DNA of 25,362 nt, from positions 1 through 25,362 of the forward strand of contig CALWAJ010000006.1 of NCBI GenBank assembly GCA_944373065.1, in the 5' to 3' direction. Shown here one piece after another: positions 1-7,445 of the stretch (its first letter is position 1; each line of letters starts with the position of its first letter). A program made the position numbers and the translations under genes. Below the pieces are notes generated by a model, which was not told where the DNA came from, searched no databases, and was given only the letters and a program-made list of their open reading frames with translations. This DNA comes from an uncultured Bacilli bacterium (GTDB lineage: Bacteria > Bacillota_I > Bacilli_A > RF39 > UBA660).

Positions 1-124
1 TCCTTGGTTGTTATCAATAATTTACTCAAAAGTTGCAGTTAATCTTTCAAAGTTGCATTTACCTTTTCAATTGACCTCGAATTTTTGGTTATTTTGTAGA
101 AGTTTACAATCTTAATATTAGGGC

Positions 125-151
125 AAAAAAAAGAAGTCATTTTGACTTCTT
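125..151 (-). terminator. Intrinsic terminator of the second B-A surface-protein unit
   Basis: Read on the minus strand, a 9-bp perfect stem (arms 143-151 and 131-139, loop TTT) is followed by a run of T (the plus-strand A run from 125). The stem starts at the stop codon of the A1 gene, so transcription of B1-A1 should end here. Bases 1-124 contain no gene that I can see. Confidence 0.85.
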
Positions 152-1462
152 TTATGGTTGTATTTCTTCATCTTCTGATGGAGTAATATCAGTACTTGGT
201 CCATCGTAGTCGATGTCTCCTTCTGTATATCTTTCTTTAGTAAATCCAAAGTTTACAGAAACTTTAGCACCAAGTTGAGCAAAATCATAGTTATCTATAT
301 CTTGTCCTTCAAGATAAATATATACTCTTAGTTTAGTAATACTATTAGGTGCAAGAGTCATAAATTGTGGTCTATCAGCACCTGCGATATTTTTCATTGT
401 ATCAGTGAAATATGGGAAGCTAACTAATTTATAAGCAGCTTTTCCTTCAGTATCAGCAGCACTATATGTAGGATATTCACTAGATTCAATACTATTTGCT
501 GTATATTTATTAAATGCTGTACCATCATAAACATTTACTTCATCAGCAACATCTATTCTTCTACTAATTGCATATGTAGGATAACTTGTTCCATTAGAAA
601 TTGTATTACAAGTTGTAGTATCGCCATCAGTATAAGATGCATCATCATCAACATCAGCAGCTGTTCTTGCTAAACAAGATTTATCATACCAGTTAATTGC
701 ATTTTGAACGTGCGCTGTATCATTTGGTTCCCAAATTTGTGCACTACGACAAATTCCTGTTACTTGAGCAACGCCATCAGGATCATCAGCACAAGTTATA
801 CCAGTAATTGTATCTTGATCTATTGTATCTGCTTTAACACGTCCAAGTTGCGTAAAGGCGACTCTTATTGAGTTTTCAATACCTGTATTTTCTACTCCTC
901 CATCTGTTGCAACCGTAACACTAGAGTTTGTATTTAAGTAAATTGCTTCTTCATTATCTGGATCATTTGTAACATAATATTCTTCTCCAGACAAGTTCTT
1001 AATGAATAAATCAAATGCAACATAACCATCACCTTCAATATATGCTTGAGTGTTTGGTTCTTGTTCGGTATAGTTATTAACTTGTGCAGATAATAATCTA
1101 TAACCTCCAGGTACTGCTGTTAAACTTGATTTTTCAAATAATTTCATTCTTGATGTAGTACTATCCATATCTCCAACTGTTGATAAAGGTATTAATTCTA
1201 CACCATCTATTTTATTAGTATTATTTTCATATTGAGTCGCTTCATTAACATCCAAATTATACTTCCAATCAATACCATCCATTGATAAGAACAATCCTTC
1301 AGTAGTTGCAATATTAATATCAAATTCTGATACTTCTACCCTCTTCATACCAATAAACCACGCATAAGTTGATACACTTAAGAAGATAGCGATTAGAAAG
1401 CATATTGCAGCTAACTTTCTAATTTTCTTAGAATGTTTTTCATTATATTTTTTCTTTTTCAT
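152..1462 (-). CDS. SipW-type signal peptide surface protein A1 (TasA/camelysin-like)
   Basis: A 436-residue exported protein. A basic stretch (residues 1-16) and a hydrophobic core end in STYAWFIGMK (31-40), which resembles the N-terminus of SipW-processed proteins such as TasA and camelysin. The rest is beta-rich, with the framework blocks GGYRLLSAQV, YVAFDLFIKNLSGEEYY, IENSIRVAFTQLGR, FMTLAPNSITKLRVYIYLEGQD and VSVNFGFTKER. A central insert holds four cysteines around IWEPND and NAINWY. The C-terminus is short and acidic. It is the last gene of the B1-A1 unit, 15 nt after B1, with AAGGAGG before the ATG. The first 132 residues differ from A2 at only five positions, while the loops after that diverge. 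I infer a secreted fibre or matrix subunit; no signal peptidase gene is in the window, and the family name is unverified. Confidence 0.75.
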   Translation of the reverse strand: MKKKKYNEKHSKKIRKLAAICFLIAIFLSVSTYAWFIGMKRVEVSEFDINIATTEGLFLSMDGIDWKYNLDVNEATQYENNTNKIDGVELIPLSTVGDMDSTTSRMKLFEKSSLTAVPGGYRLLSAQVNNYTEQEPNTQAYIEGDGYVAFDLFIKNLSGEEYYVTNDPDNEEAIYLNTNSSVTVATDGGVENTGIENSIRVAFTQLGRVKADTIDQDTITGITCADDPDGVAQVTGICRSAQIWEPNDTAHVQNAINWYDKSCLARTAADVDDDASYTDGDTTTCNTISNGTSYPTYAISRRIDVADEVNVYDGTAFNKYTANSIESSEYPTYSAADTEGKAAYKLVSFPYFTDTMKNIAGADRPQFMTLAPNSITKLRVYIYLEGQDIDNYDFAQLGAKVSVNFGFTKERYTEGDIDYDGPSTDITPSEDEEIQP

Positions 1463-1477
1463 CTAACCATTACCTCC

Positions 1478-2875
1478 TTAATTTATTTGCCAACCATCAC
1501 CTGAATTAGTTGCTGTTTTTAAAGTACCTTCATCTTTAAATGTAAATGTATCAATTGTATTTGGAACTCTAAATTGTTTAGCACCTGAACTCCAAGTAAT
1601 TGCATCTGGTGTGATATCTGTAATTGCACCAGTAGGTTCATAATCAACTGCAGTTACATCTCTAACTACATCAGCAGGTAATTGTGGATCTCCATCATAA
1701 TCAATATCTTCACCATAGAATCTTTCTTTAGTAAATCCAAATGATACAGATATTTTCTTACCAAGAGATGCAAAATCATAATTATCAATATCTTGTCCTT
1801 CAATATATACATATACTCTTACTTTAGTAATACTGTTTGGTGCAAGTGTCATAAATGTAGGACGATCAACACCTTGTAAGTTTTTCTCAGTATCTGTAAA
1901 TGTATCAAGATCTACCAATTTACCATCAGCAGCTGTTGGAGAAATACTTTTTGTATAACTATTATAATCTTCTCCATCATATACATCTACTGTATCTGTT
2001 TCATCAATTTCACCACTTACAACATAAGTTGAATAAGCAGTTCCATCACTAACAGTACCACAAGCACCTGCATATGATCCTTCATCCATTACACTATCAC
2101 CAGTTCTTTTCTCGCAAGATTCATTATACCAATTAATAGCATTTTGAACGTGTTTTGTATCGTTAGGCTCCCATACTTGTGCATCTCTTTGATCACAAAT
2201 CTTAGTAGAACCACCAGTACCAGCACAATCAATACCTGTAATAGTACCAGGATCCTCTGTATCTGCTTCAACACGTCCTACTTGAGCGAATGCAACTCTT
2301 ACAGAGTTTTCAATACCTGCTTTAGCTTCTTCTCCAACCATAGCAGATTTAACTGTAGATTCAGGTGTTAAATAAATTGCTTCTTCATTTTGTGGATCAT
2401 AATTTGCATAATATTCTTCACCTGAGAAGTTTTTAATAAATAAATCAAAGGCAACATAACCATCTGTTTCAGCTGTAGTATTATCTACTTGACTAGCCAT
2501 TAAACGATAACCACCAGCAGTTGCAGTTAAACTACCTTTTTCAAACATAATTAATCTTGATGTATCTGGACTCATAGCACCTGTTGTAGAAATAGGAACA
2601 AGTCCTTCTCCACCCCAGCTGTTAGTATTGCCATCGTAACTAGCAGTATCATAGTTTTCTTCATTGATATTTACTTCATAATCCCAAGTCTCACCATCAA
2701 GAGAAAGCATTAAACTCTCAGTACTAGCAATTGAAATATCGAAACTTGAAACATTGACTGTTTTCATACCAATGAACCATGCATAAGTAGAAACACCTAG
2801 GATAATAGCACATAATAAAGTTGCAACCCCGAGTTTCCTTACACGTCTTTCATGCTTTTTGTTTCTTTTTTTCAT
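1478..2875 (-). CDS. SipW-type signal peptide surface protein B1 (TasA/camelysin-like)
   Basis: A 465-residue exported protein, first gene of the second B-A unit. A basic N-terminus and hydrophobic core end in STYAWFIGMK, followed by VNVSSFDISIASTESL. It shares the A-type framework: YVAFDLFIKNFSGEEYY, IENSVRVAFAQVGR, MTLAPNSITKVRVYVYIEGQD and ISVSFGFTKERF. It also has the four-cysteine insert with VWEPND and NAINWY. Unlike A proteins it has a C-terminal tail of about 75 residues with ITWSSGAKQF and ending in WQIN, as in B2. A GGAGAGAG ribosome-binding site precedes the ATG. The leader from the likely promoter is about 200 nt and seems to contain a relic of the P gene. B and A probably work together, perhaps as two subunits of one extracellular structure; that is inference from the repeated pairing. 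Confidence 0.75.
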   Translation of the reverse strand: MKKRNKKHERRVRKLGVATLLCAIILGVSTYAWFIGMKTVNVSSFDISIASTESLMLSLDGETWDYEVNINEENYDTASYDGNTNSWGGEGLVPISTTGAMSPDTSRLIMFEKGSLTATAGGYRLMASQVDNTTAETDGYVAFDLFIKNFSGEEYYANYDPQNEEAIYLTPESTVKSAMVGEEAKAGIENSVRVAFAQVGRVEADTEDPGTITGIDCAGTGGSTKICDQRDAQVWEPNDTKHVQNAINWYNESCEKRTGDSVMDEGSYAGACGTVSDGTAYSTYVVSGEIDETDTVDVYDGEDYNSYTKSISPTAADGKLVDLDTFTDTEKNLQGVDRPTFMTLAPNSITKVRVYVYIEGQDIDNYDFASLGKKISVSFGFTKERFYGEDIDYDGDPQLPADVVRDVTAVDYEPTGAITDITPDAITWSSGAKQFRVPNTIDTFTFKDEGTLKTATNSGDGWQIN

Positions 2876-2937
2876 AAAAAAACTCTCTCCTTTTTATTAT
2901 AATTATAAAATTTACTTTCTAATTCATTAACCAGGCA

Positions 2938-3033
2938 TTAACAAACTAAAAAGACAAATCTCATGGCATTAAAGCCCCTATTATAAATAATATCAACAAT
3001 AGTGTACAGGAGTAAAACACTTGTAAAAACCAT
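2938..3033 (-). pseudogene. Probable relic of the P gene in the B1 leader (31 codons)
   Basis: A short open frame between the promoter and B1 encodes 31 residues including LLLYTIVDIIYNRG. The intact P protein (5948-6649) has LLIIYIVVGIIYNRG at the end of its membrane segment, and the DNA coding for IIYNRG is almost the same in both places. The rest has decayed or been deleted. With the matching promoter upstream, this suggests that a complete promoter-P-B-A unit was duplicated and this P copy then lost. It could instead be a chance similarity or a small leader peptide; the match is short. Confidence 0.4.
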
Positions 3034-3085
3034 TCTGTAACTACCTATATTATCACACACCCCGATATCTTTATAATATAGTTTA

Positions 3086-3138
3086 ATTATAACAACAGCA
3101 ATATCAAAAATCAATATATTTTGTCGAATTTTGTCCTT
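3086..3138 (-). promoter_or_regulatory. Promoter of B1-A1 with Spo0A-like box
   Basis: Minus strand: -35 TTGATT (3114-3109), a 17-nt spacer and -10 TATAAT (3091-3086). Seven nt upstream of the -35 is a perfect TGTCGAA (plus strand 3122-3128), the 0A-box consensus of Spo0A. A weaker TGTCCTT lies 10 bp further (3132-3138), the spacing typical of tandem 0A boxes. The same arrangement precedes P at 6718-6760, and about 19 bp around the presumed start site (CCGATATCTT and flank, 3062-3080) are conserved too. Confidence 0.65.
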
Positions 3139-3144
3139 ATTGAC

Positions 3145-3175
3145 AGAAAAAAACGAGGTAAATTTTTCCTCGTTT
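3145..3175 (-). terminator. Intrinsic terminator of the P-B2-A2 operon
   Basis: Minus strand: 8-bp stem AAACGAGG / CCTCGTTT (arms 3168-3175 and 3151-3158) with a 9-nt loop and a following T run (plus-strand A run 3147-3153). It lies just after the A2 stop codon and just before the B1-A1 promoter, so the two B-A pairs are separate transcription units. Confidence 0.85.
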
Positions 3176-3180
3176 TATAT

Positions 3181-4488
3181 CTATATACCTGCTTCCTCTT
3201 CAGGAGAAGGAGTTATATCTGTACTAGGTCCTTCATAGTCGATATCATCTTCTGTATATCTTTCTTTAGTGAATCCAAAGTTAACAGATACTTTAGCACC
3301 TAAAGATGCAAAATCATAGTTATCAATATCTTGACCTTCAAGGTAAATATATACTCTTAATTTAGTAATACTATTAGGTGCAAGAGTCATAAATTGTGGT
3401 CTATCTGCTCCTGCTATATCTTTCATAGTATCTGTAAAGTATGGATAATCTACCAATTTGTAATTAGTTTTTGTTTCAGCCGCATCATAAGTAGCATAAT
3501 CAGTAGTATTAGCTTCATATGTATTAAATGCTGTTCCATCATATATATTAACTTGATCAGCAACATCTATTCTTCTACTAATTGCATATGTTGGATAAGC
3601 AGTTCCATCTGCAATGGCATTACATGTAGTATTACCATCATCACTTGCAGTATAAGATGCATCATTATCAACATCACCTGCTGTTCTTGCTAGACAAGAT
3701 GTATTATACCAATTAATAGCATTTCCTACATGATCAGTATCATTAGGTTCCCAGATTTGGGCATTACGACAAATTCCTGTAACAGGATATGTACCCTCTT
3801 GATCATCTGCACAAGTCATAGCAGTAATTGTACTCACGGCTTCAGGTGCTTCTGTATTTTCGATACGTCCTAATTGTGTAAAGGCAACTCTAATTGAGTT
3901 TTCAATACCAGTATTTTCTACTCCACCATCTGTTGCAACAGTAACACTAGAATCTGTATTTAAATATATTGCTTCTTCGTTTTCTGGATTATTTTCAATA
4001 TAGTACTCTTCTCCAGATAAGTTCTTAACAAATAAATCAAATGCAACATAGCCATCACCTTCAATGTATTCACCAGTTGTATCTTCTGTATCAGTATAGT
4101 TATTAACTTGAGCAGATAATAATCTATAACCTCCAGGTACTGCTGTTAAACTTGATTTTTCAAATAATTTCATTCTTGATGTAGTACTATCCATATCTCC
4201 TACTGAAGATAAAGGTATTAATTCTACACCATCTATTTTATTAGTATTATTTTCATATTGAGTCGCTTCATTAACATCTAAGTTATATGTCCAATCAGAA
4301 CCATCCATTGATAAGAATAATCCTTCAGTAGTTGCAATATTAATATCAAATTCTGATACTTCTACTCGCTTCATACCAATAAACCACGCATAAGTTGATA
4401 CACTTAAGAAGATAGCGATTAGAAGGCAAATTGCAGCTAATTTTCTGATTTTTTTAGAATGTTTTTCATTATATTTCCTCTTTTTCAT
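3181..4488 (-). CDS. SipW-type signal peptide surface protein A2 (TasA/camelysin-like)
   Basis: A 435-residue paralogue of A1. The N-terminal export region (STYAWFIGMK at 31-40) and the next ~90 residues are almost unchanged. The differences sit mainly in three places: the loop before YIEGDGYVAF, the segment between QLGR and the first conserved cysteine, and the region around the fourth cysteine and NIYDGTAFN. The four-cysteine insert (TC, IC, SC and TC positions) with IWEPND and NAINWY is complete. The C-terminus has FMTLAPNSITKLRVYIYLEGQD, VSVNFGFTKERY and an acidic tail. AAGGAGG precedes the ATG, 15 nt after the B2 stop. It is the last gene of P-B2-A2. I infer an extracellular structural role like that of A1. 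Confidence 0.75.
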   Translation of the reverse strand: MKKRKYNEKHSKKIRKLAAICLLIAIFLSVSTYAWFIGMKRVEVSEFDINIATTEGLFLSMDGSDWTYNLDVNEATQYENNTNKIDGVELIPLSSVGDMDSTTSRMKLFEKSSLTAVPGGYRLLSAQVNNYTDTEDTTGEYIEGDGYVAFDLFVKNLSGEEYYIENNPENEEAIYLNTDSSVTVATDGGVENTGIENSIRVAFTQLGRIENTEAPEAVSTITAMTCADDQEGTYPVTGICRNAQIWEPNDTDHVGNAINWYNTSCLARTAGDVDNDASYTASDDGNTTCNAIADGTAYPTYAISRRIDVADQVNIYDGTAFNTYEANTTDYATYDAAETKTNYKLVDYPYFTDTMKDIAGADRPQFMTLAPNSITKLRVYIYLEGQDIDNYDFASLGAKVSVNFGFTKERYTEDDIDYEGPSTDITPSPEEEAGI

Positions 4489-4503
4489 CTAATCATTACC
4501 TCC

Positions 4504-5919
4504 TTAACTTATTTGCCAACTACCAGCAGATTTAGTAGCAGTCTTAGTAACTTCATTATCTTTAAAAGTAAAACTCTCTATATCATTTGGAACACTAAAC
4601 TTACTTGCTCCACTAGACCATGTAACACTACGTTCTGAAATATCGGAAATAACTCCTGTTGCAGTATATGGCACTTCTTCAGCATTTCTTTGAACTTCTT
4701 CTGGTAACTCAGGATTACCATCATAATCAATATCTTCACCATAGAATCTTTCTTTAGTGAATCCAAATGCTACAGATATTTTCTTACCAAGAGATGCAAA
4801 ATCATAATTATCTACATCTTGTCCTTCAATATATACATATACTCTTACTTTAGTAACACTATTAGGTGCAAGAGTCATAAATGTAGGACGATCTACTCCA
4901 CGTAAGTTTTTCTCTGTATCTGTAAATGTATCAAGATCTACTAATTTATCTGCCTCTGCACTAGCTGCAATACTATCAGTATAACCATTATAATCTTCTC
5001 CATCATATACATCTACAGTATTAGGAGAAGTTATTTCTTCACCAATTACATAAGTTGAATAAGCTACTCCATCAACTACAGGATTACAAGATCCAGTATA
5101 TGAAGTATCTTCCATTACATTAGCACCCGTTCTATGTTTACAAGATTCATTGTACCAATTAATTGCATTGTCAACGTGTTTTGTATCATTAGGCTCCCAT
5201 ATTTGTGCAGCTCTTGTATCACAAATCTTAGTAACACCTCCGCCTCCAGCACAGTTTATTCCTCTAATAGTATTTGCAACTCCATCATCTTCTACAGTAG
5301 CATCAGTAGCTTCAACACGACCTACTTGAGCAAATGCAACTCTAACAGAGTTTTCAATACCTGTATTTTGTTCTCCACCATTAGTAGATACATCTACATA
5401 TGATTCTGGAGTTAAATAAATTGCTTCTTCATTTTCTGGATTATTTTCATCATAATATTCTTCACCAGAGAAGTTCTTAATGAACAAATCAAAAGCAACA
5501 TAACCTGGAACTTCTGCTTTTGCTGTATTATTAACACGGCTAGCCATCAAACGATAACCACCTTCAGTAGCAGTTAAACTTCCTTTTTCAAACATAATTA
5601 GTTTTGATGTATCAGGATCCATTGCACCTACTGTAGAAATAGGAATAAGACCTTCTCCACCCCAACTATTAGTGTTTCCTTCATAAGCATCGCTAAAGTT
5701 ATCTTCATTAATAGTTACTTCTTGAGACCAATTCTTTCCATCGATAGAAAGCATTAAACTCTCAGTACTAGCGATAGAAATATCAAAGCTTGAAACATTA
5801 ACTGTTTTCATACCTATAAACCAAGCATATGTTGATACACCTAAAATCAATGCACATAATGCAGTGCCAACAGCTAACTTTTTGACACGTTTTTCATGTT
5901 TCTTGTTTCTTTTTCTCAT
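4504..5919 (-). CDS. SipW-type signal peptide surface protein B2 (TasA/camelysin-like)
   Basis: A paralogue of B1, 471 residues from the start chosen here. The frame is open to 5961, but the ATG at 5919 gives MRKRNKKHEKRVKKL, which aligns with the B1 N-terminus and follows AAGAGG. STYAWFIGMK ends the export segment. The framework blocks, the four-cysteine insert (IWEPND, NAINWY) and the extra C-terminal tail (VTWSSGASKF, ending WQIS) are as in B1; loops between QVGR and the first cysteine and near the C-terminal third differ. It is the middle gene of P-B2-A2 and starts 28 nt after P. The annotated longer start would put the hydrophobic core further from the N-terminus. Confidence 0.75.
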   Translation of the reverse strand: MRKRNKKHEKRVKKLAVGTALCALILGVSTYAWFIGMKTVNVSSFDISIASTESLMLSIDGKNWSQEVTINEDNFSDAYEGNTNSWGGEGLIPISTVGAMDPDTSKLIMFEKGSLTATEGGYRLMASRVNNTAKAEVPGYVAFDLFIKNFSGEEYYDENNPENEEAIYLTPESYVDVSTNGGEQNTGIENSVRVAFAQVGRVEATDATVEDDGVANTIRGINCAGGGGVTKICDTRAAQIWEPNDTKHVDNAINWYNESCKHRTGANVMEDTSYTGSCNPVVDGVAYSTYVIGEEITSPNTVDVYDGEDYNGYTDSIAASAEADKLVDLDTFTDTEKNLRGVDRPTFMTLAPNSVTKVRVYVYIEGQDVDNYDFASLGKKISVAFGFTKERFYGEDIDYDGNPELPEEVQRNAEEVPYTATGVISDISERSVTWSSGASKFSVPNDIESFTFKDNEVTKTATKSAGSWQIS

Positions 5920-5947
5920 AAAACCTCTTTTCCCTTCCTCTATTCTT

Positions 5948-6649
5948 CTATTCATCATCAATTTCTGAATTAAAGTTCATATGTACTTGGAATTCCCCAC
6001 CTAATATATTATCAGTGCATTCTAAGTCTGAGCCCTCTATCCATATAACGATAGTATATTTATCAATTTGCCCTGGAGAAAAACTCGCTACATGATCAAG
6101 TGCTACTAAGTTCTCACTTGGATTTTCAAAAGGAACAGTGCCTGGTTCTGGTTCCCCTAAAGCTGATAGTTTAGCATAAGTAGTAGCATTCCCATTCTTA
6201 TAAACTCTAATTCTAACGGCTTCATCAACATTTCTTATTACATCGTCGATTACAACCTCACTCCAATAGTCAGTAACTTCATCTCCTGTATTCTCTACAT
6301 AAAATGTATAGGCCAGATAATTATCTCCATTATGAGAGCCACCCTCTTGGTCAGCAATATCATCAGGCAACCAACGATAAGATATATTATCAAATGTATC
6401 AGGCGCTGGTGCTAATAATTCTGATCTATAAACTTTATATAGAGGATCATCATAGATAATTAATCCTCTATCGAAGTACAAATTTTTATCTAGCGTTATG
6501 CTAAAATTTCCTCTATTATAAATAATACCTACCACAATATAAATAATTAATAATATAAATAAAAGAACTGCCAAAGCTATTAATAAAATGCGTTTAAATC
6601 TTTTTTCACGTTTAAGCTTCTCAGTTTTTAATTTAACATCCTTCTGCAT
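5948..6649 (-). CDS. Membrane-anchored relative of the A/B surface proteins (P)
   Basis: First gene of the P-B2-A2 operon, 233 residues from the ATG at 6649; a GTG at 6661 is also possible, but AGGTGAAGG fits the ATG better. A very basic stretch (about 1-22) precedes one membrane segment (about 23-45, LLIALAVLLFILLIIYIVVG). The external part shares the A/B layout in short form: YLAYTFYVENTGDEV, AVRIRVYKNG, SFSPGQIDKYTIVIWIEGSDLECT and a last strand FQVHMNF. It lacks STYAWF and the four-cysteine insert. IWIEGSD matches the YLEGQD block of A and B. I infer a minor, membrane-held component that could anchor or start an A/B polymer; the similarity is motif-level only. Confidence 0.6.
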   Translation of the reverse strand: MQKDVKLKTEKLKREKRFKRILLIALAVLLFILLIIYIVVGIIYNRGNFSITLDKNLYFDRGLIIYDDPLYKVYRSELLAPAPDTFDNISYRWLPDDIADQEGGSHNGDNYLAYTFYVENTGDEVTDYWSEVVIDDVIRNVDEAVRIRVYKNGNATTYAKLSALGEPEPGTVPFENPSENLVALDHVASFSPGQIDKYTIVIWIEGSDLECTDNILGGEFQVHMNFNSEIDDE

Positions 6650-6717
6650 TAATACCTTCACCTTTCACTTATATAATTACTTATACCTACACTCCGATAT
6701 CTTCATAATATAATTAA

Positions 6718-6760
6718 ATTATACTGTTTGTAATTTTAAAAATCAATATTTTTTGTCGAA
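6718..6760 (-). promoter_or_regulatory. Promoter of the P-B2-A2 operon with Spo0A-like box
   Basis: Minus strand: -35 TTGATT (6746-6741), 17-nt spacer, -10 TATAAT (6723-6718). A perfect TGTCGAA lies at 6754-6760 on the plus strand, 7 nt upstream of the -35, exactly as at the B1-A1 promoter. The spacers differ while box, -35, -10 and the early transcript are conserved, which points to selection on these elements or a recent common origin. Confidence 0.65.
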
Positions 6761-6810
6761 TTATGTATTTTATTTACATTAATATCTATCTTTAAATTAT
6801 TAAATTTTTC

Positions 6811-6839
6811 TTACATAATCAAAAAAAATATGCTAGAAT
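6811..6839 (+). promoter_or_regulatory. Promoter of the DUF2798 gene
   Basis: Plus strand: TTACAT (6811-6816), 17-nt spacer, and an extended -10, TG-C-TAGAAT (6831-6839). The expected start near 6846 is just at the beginning of the structured leader. Confidence 0.5.
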
Positions 6840-6845
6840 TTTTAA

Positions 6846-6930
6846 GAAAACAGTTTTAATGGTTATATTGGAAACGCAACATCTATAAGGATGCAAACGA
6901 ACAACACATTTTAAACAGTGCTGTTTTTAT
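6846..6930 (+). promoter_or_regulatory. Candidate structured leader / attenuator of the DUF2798 gene
   Basis: The leader starts with AAAACAG (6847-6853), which can pair with CTGTTTT (6921-6927) to close a domain containing a small CATC/GATG hairpin (6880-6893) in an A-rich core. The same CTGTTT can pair locally with AAACAG (6913-6926) to form a small hairpin followed by a T-rich run, TTTTTATATT. The two foldings exclude each other, as in a transcription attenuator or riboswitch. I do not recognise the core as any known riboswitch class. The gap to the AGGAGG at 6941 is short. Confidence 0.4.
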
Positions 6931-6952
6931 ATTGCAAGAAAGGAGGTAAACT

Positions 6953-7432
6953 ATGCCTGAGACAAAATTTCAAGATTTTATTTATACATTAATAATGGCC
7001 TTTTTAATGGTCTATGTAATGATATGTTATAACATTTCTATCCATACAGGAGGACTAAATAATTTTGTATTTATTGAAGTCTTCAAAGAATTACCATTTA
7101 TGTGGATAGTTGCTATTATCTTAGAATTCTTCTTAATTGGCAAAATTGCTCATAAATTAACTTTTAAAGTACTTGATCCTAAAAAAACACCAAGTATTAT
7201 TATAAGTTACGCTATCTCTATCGTAATAGTTTCATTTATGTGCCCAATTATGAGTCTAGTTGCAACTATATTTATAAATAAACCTAGTCTTGATATTTTT
7301 ATATCTACCTGGATACAATCTATGGTGCTAAGTTTTCCAATGGCTCTGTGCTTTCAATTATTTTATGCAGGACCATTCGTAAGATTTATCTTTAAACTTA
7401 TATTTAAAAACAAACTAAGTAAAAAAGCCTAG
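6953..7432 (+). CDS. DUF2798-type membrane protein
   Basis: A 159-residue protein with four hydrophobic segments in two similar halves. Each half starts with a short polar stretch and contains a long helix (TLIMAFLMVYVMICYNIS and SYAISIVIVSFMCPIMSLVA). This matches the DUF2798 family as I know it, including the opening PETKFQDFIYTLIMAFLMVY; the function of the family is unknown to me. AGGAGG sits 6 nt before the ATG. It is the only clear plus-strand gene here, has its own promoter and an unusual leader, and shares a two-way terminator with the convergent gene at 7446-8672. Confidence 0.75.
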   Translation: MPETKFQDFIYTLIMAFLMVYVMICYNISIHTGGLNNFVFIEVFKELPFMWIVAIILEFFLIGKIAHKLTFKVLDPKKTPSIIISYAISIVIVSFMCPIMSLVATIFINKPSLDIFISTWIQSMVLSFPMALCFQLFYAGPFVRFIFKLIFKNKLSKKA

Positions 7433-7440
7433 TTTGTTTT
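7407..7440. terminator. Bidirectional intrinsic terminator
   Basis: An 11-bp stem AAAACAAACTA / TAGTTTGTTTT (arms 7407-7417 and 7430-7440) spans the end of the DUF2798 gene. It has T-rich flanks on both strands, so it can serve this gene and the convergent gene that ends at 7446. Confidence 0.8.
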
Positions 7441-7445
7441 CTTTA

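Noticed and set aside
26..80. Imperfect direct repeat AAAGTTGCA-GTTA / AAAGTTGCA-TTTA near the window start
   Set aside because: Only two units and a partial third; too short and degenerate to call a repeat array without the sequence beyond the edge.
2144..5403. Plus-strand open frames opposite the A and B genes (for example 2144-2371, 3394-3693, 5134-5403) and the minus-strand frames at 2089-2274 and 4578-4766
   Set aside because: They are rich in Ser, Ile, Cys and Asn from reading AT-rich repeats in the wrong frame, have no ribosome-binding site and lie wholly within well-supported genes.
6846..6930. c-di-GMP-I, preQ1 or purine riboswitch
   Set aside because: GGAAACGC and GGATGCAAACG recall pieces of GEMM, but the conserved core and the helices of these classes are not present.
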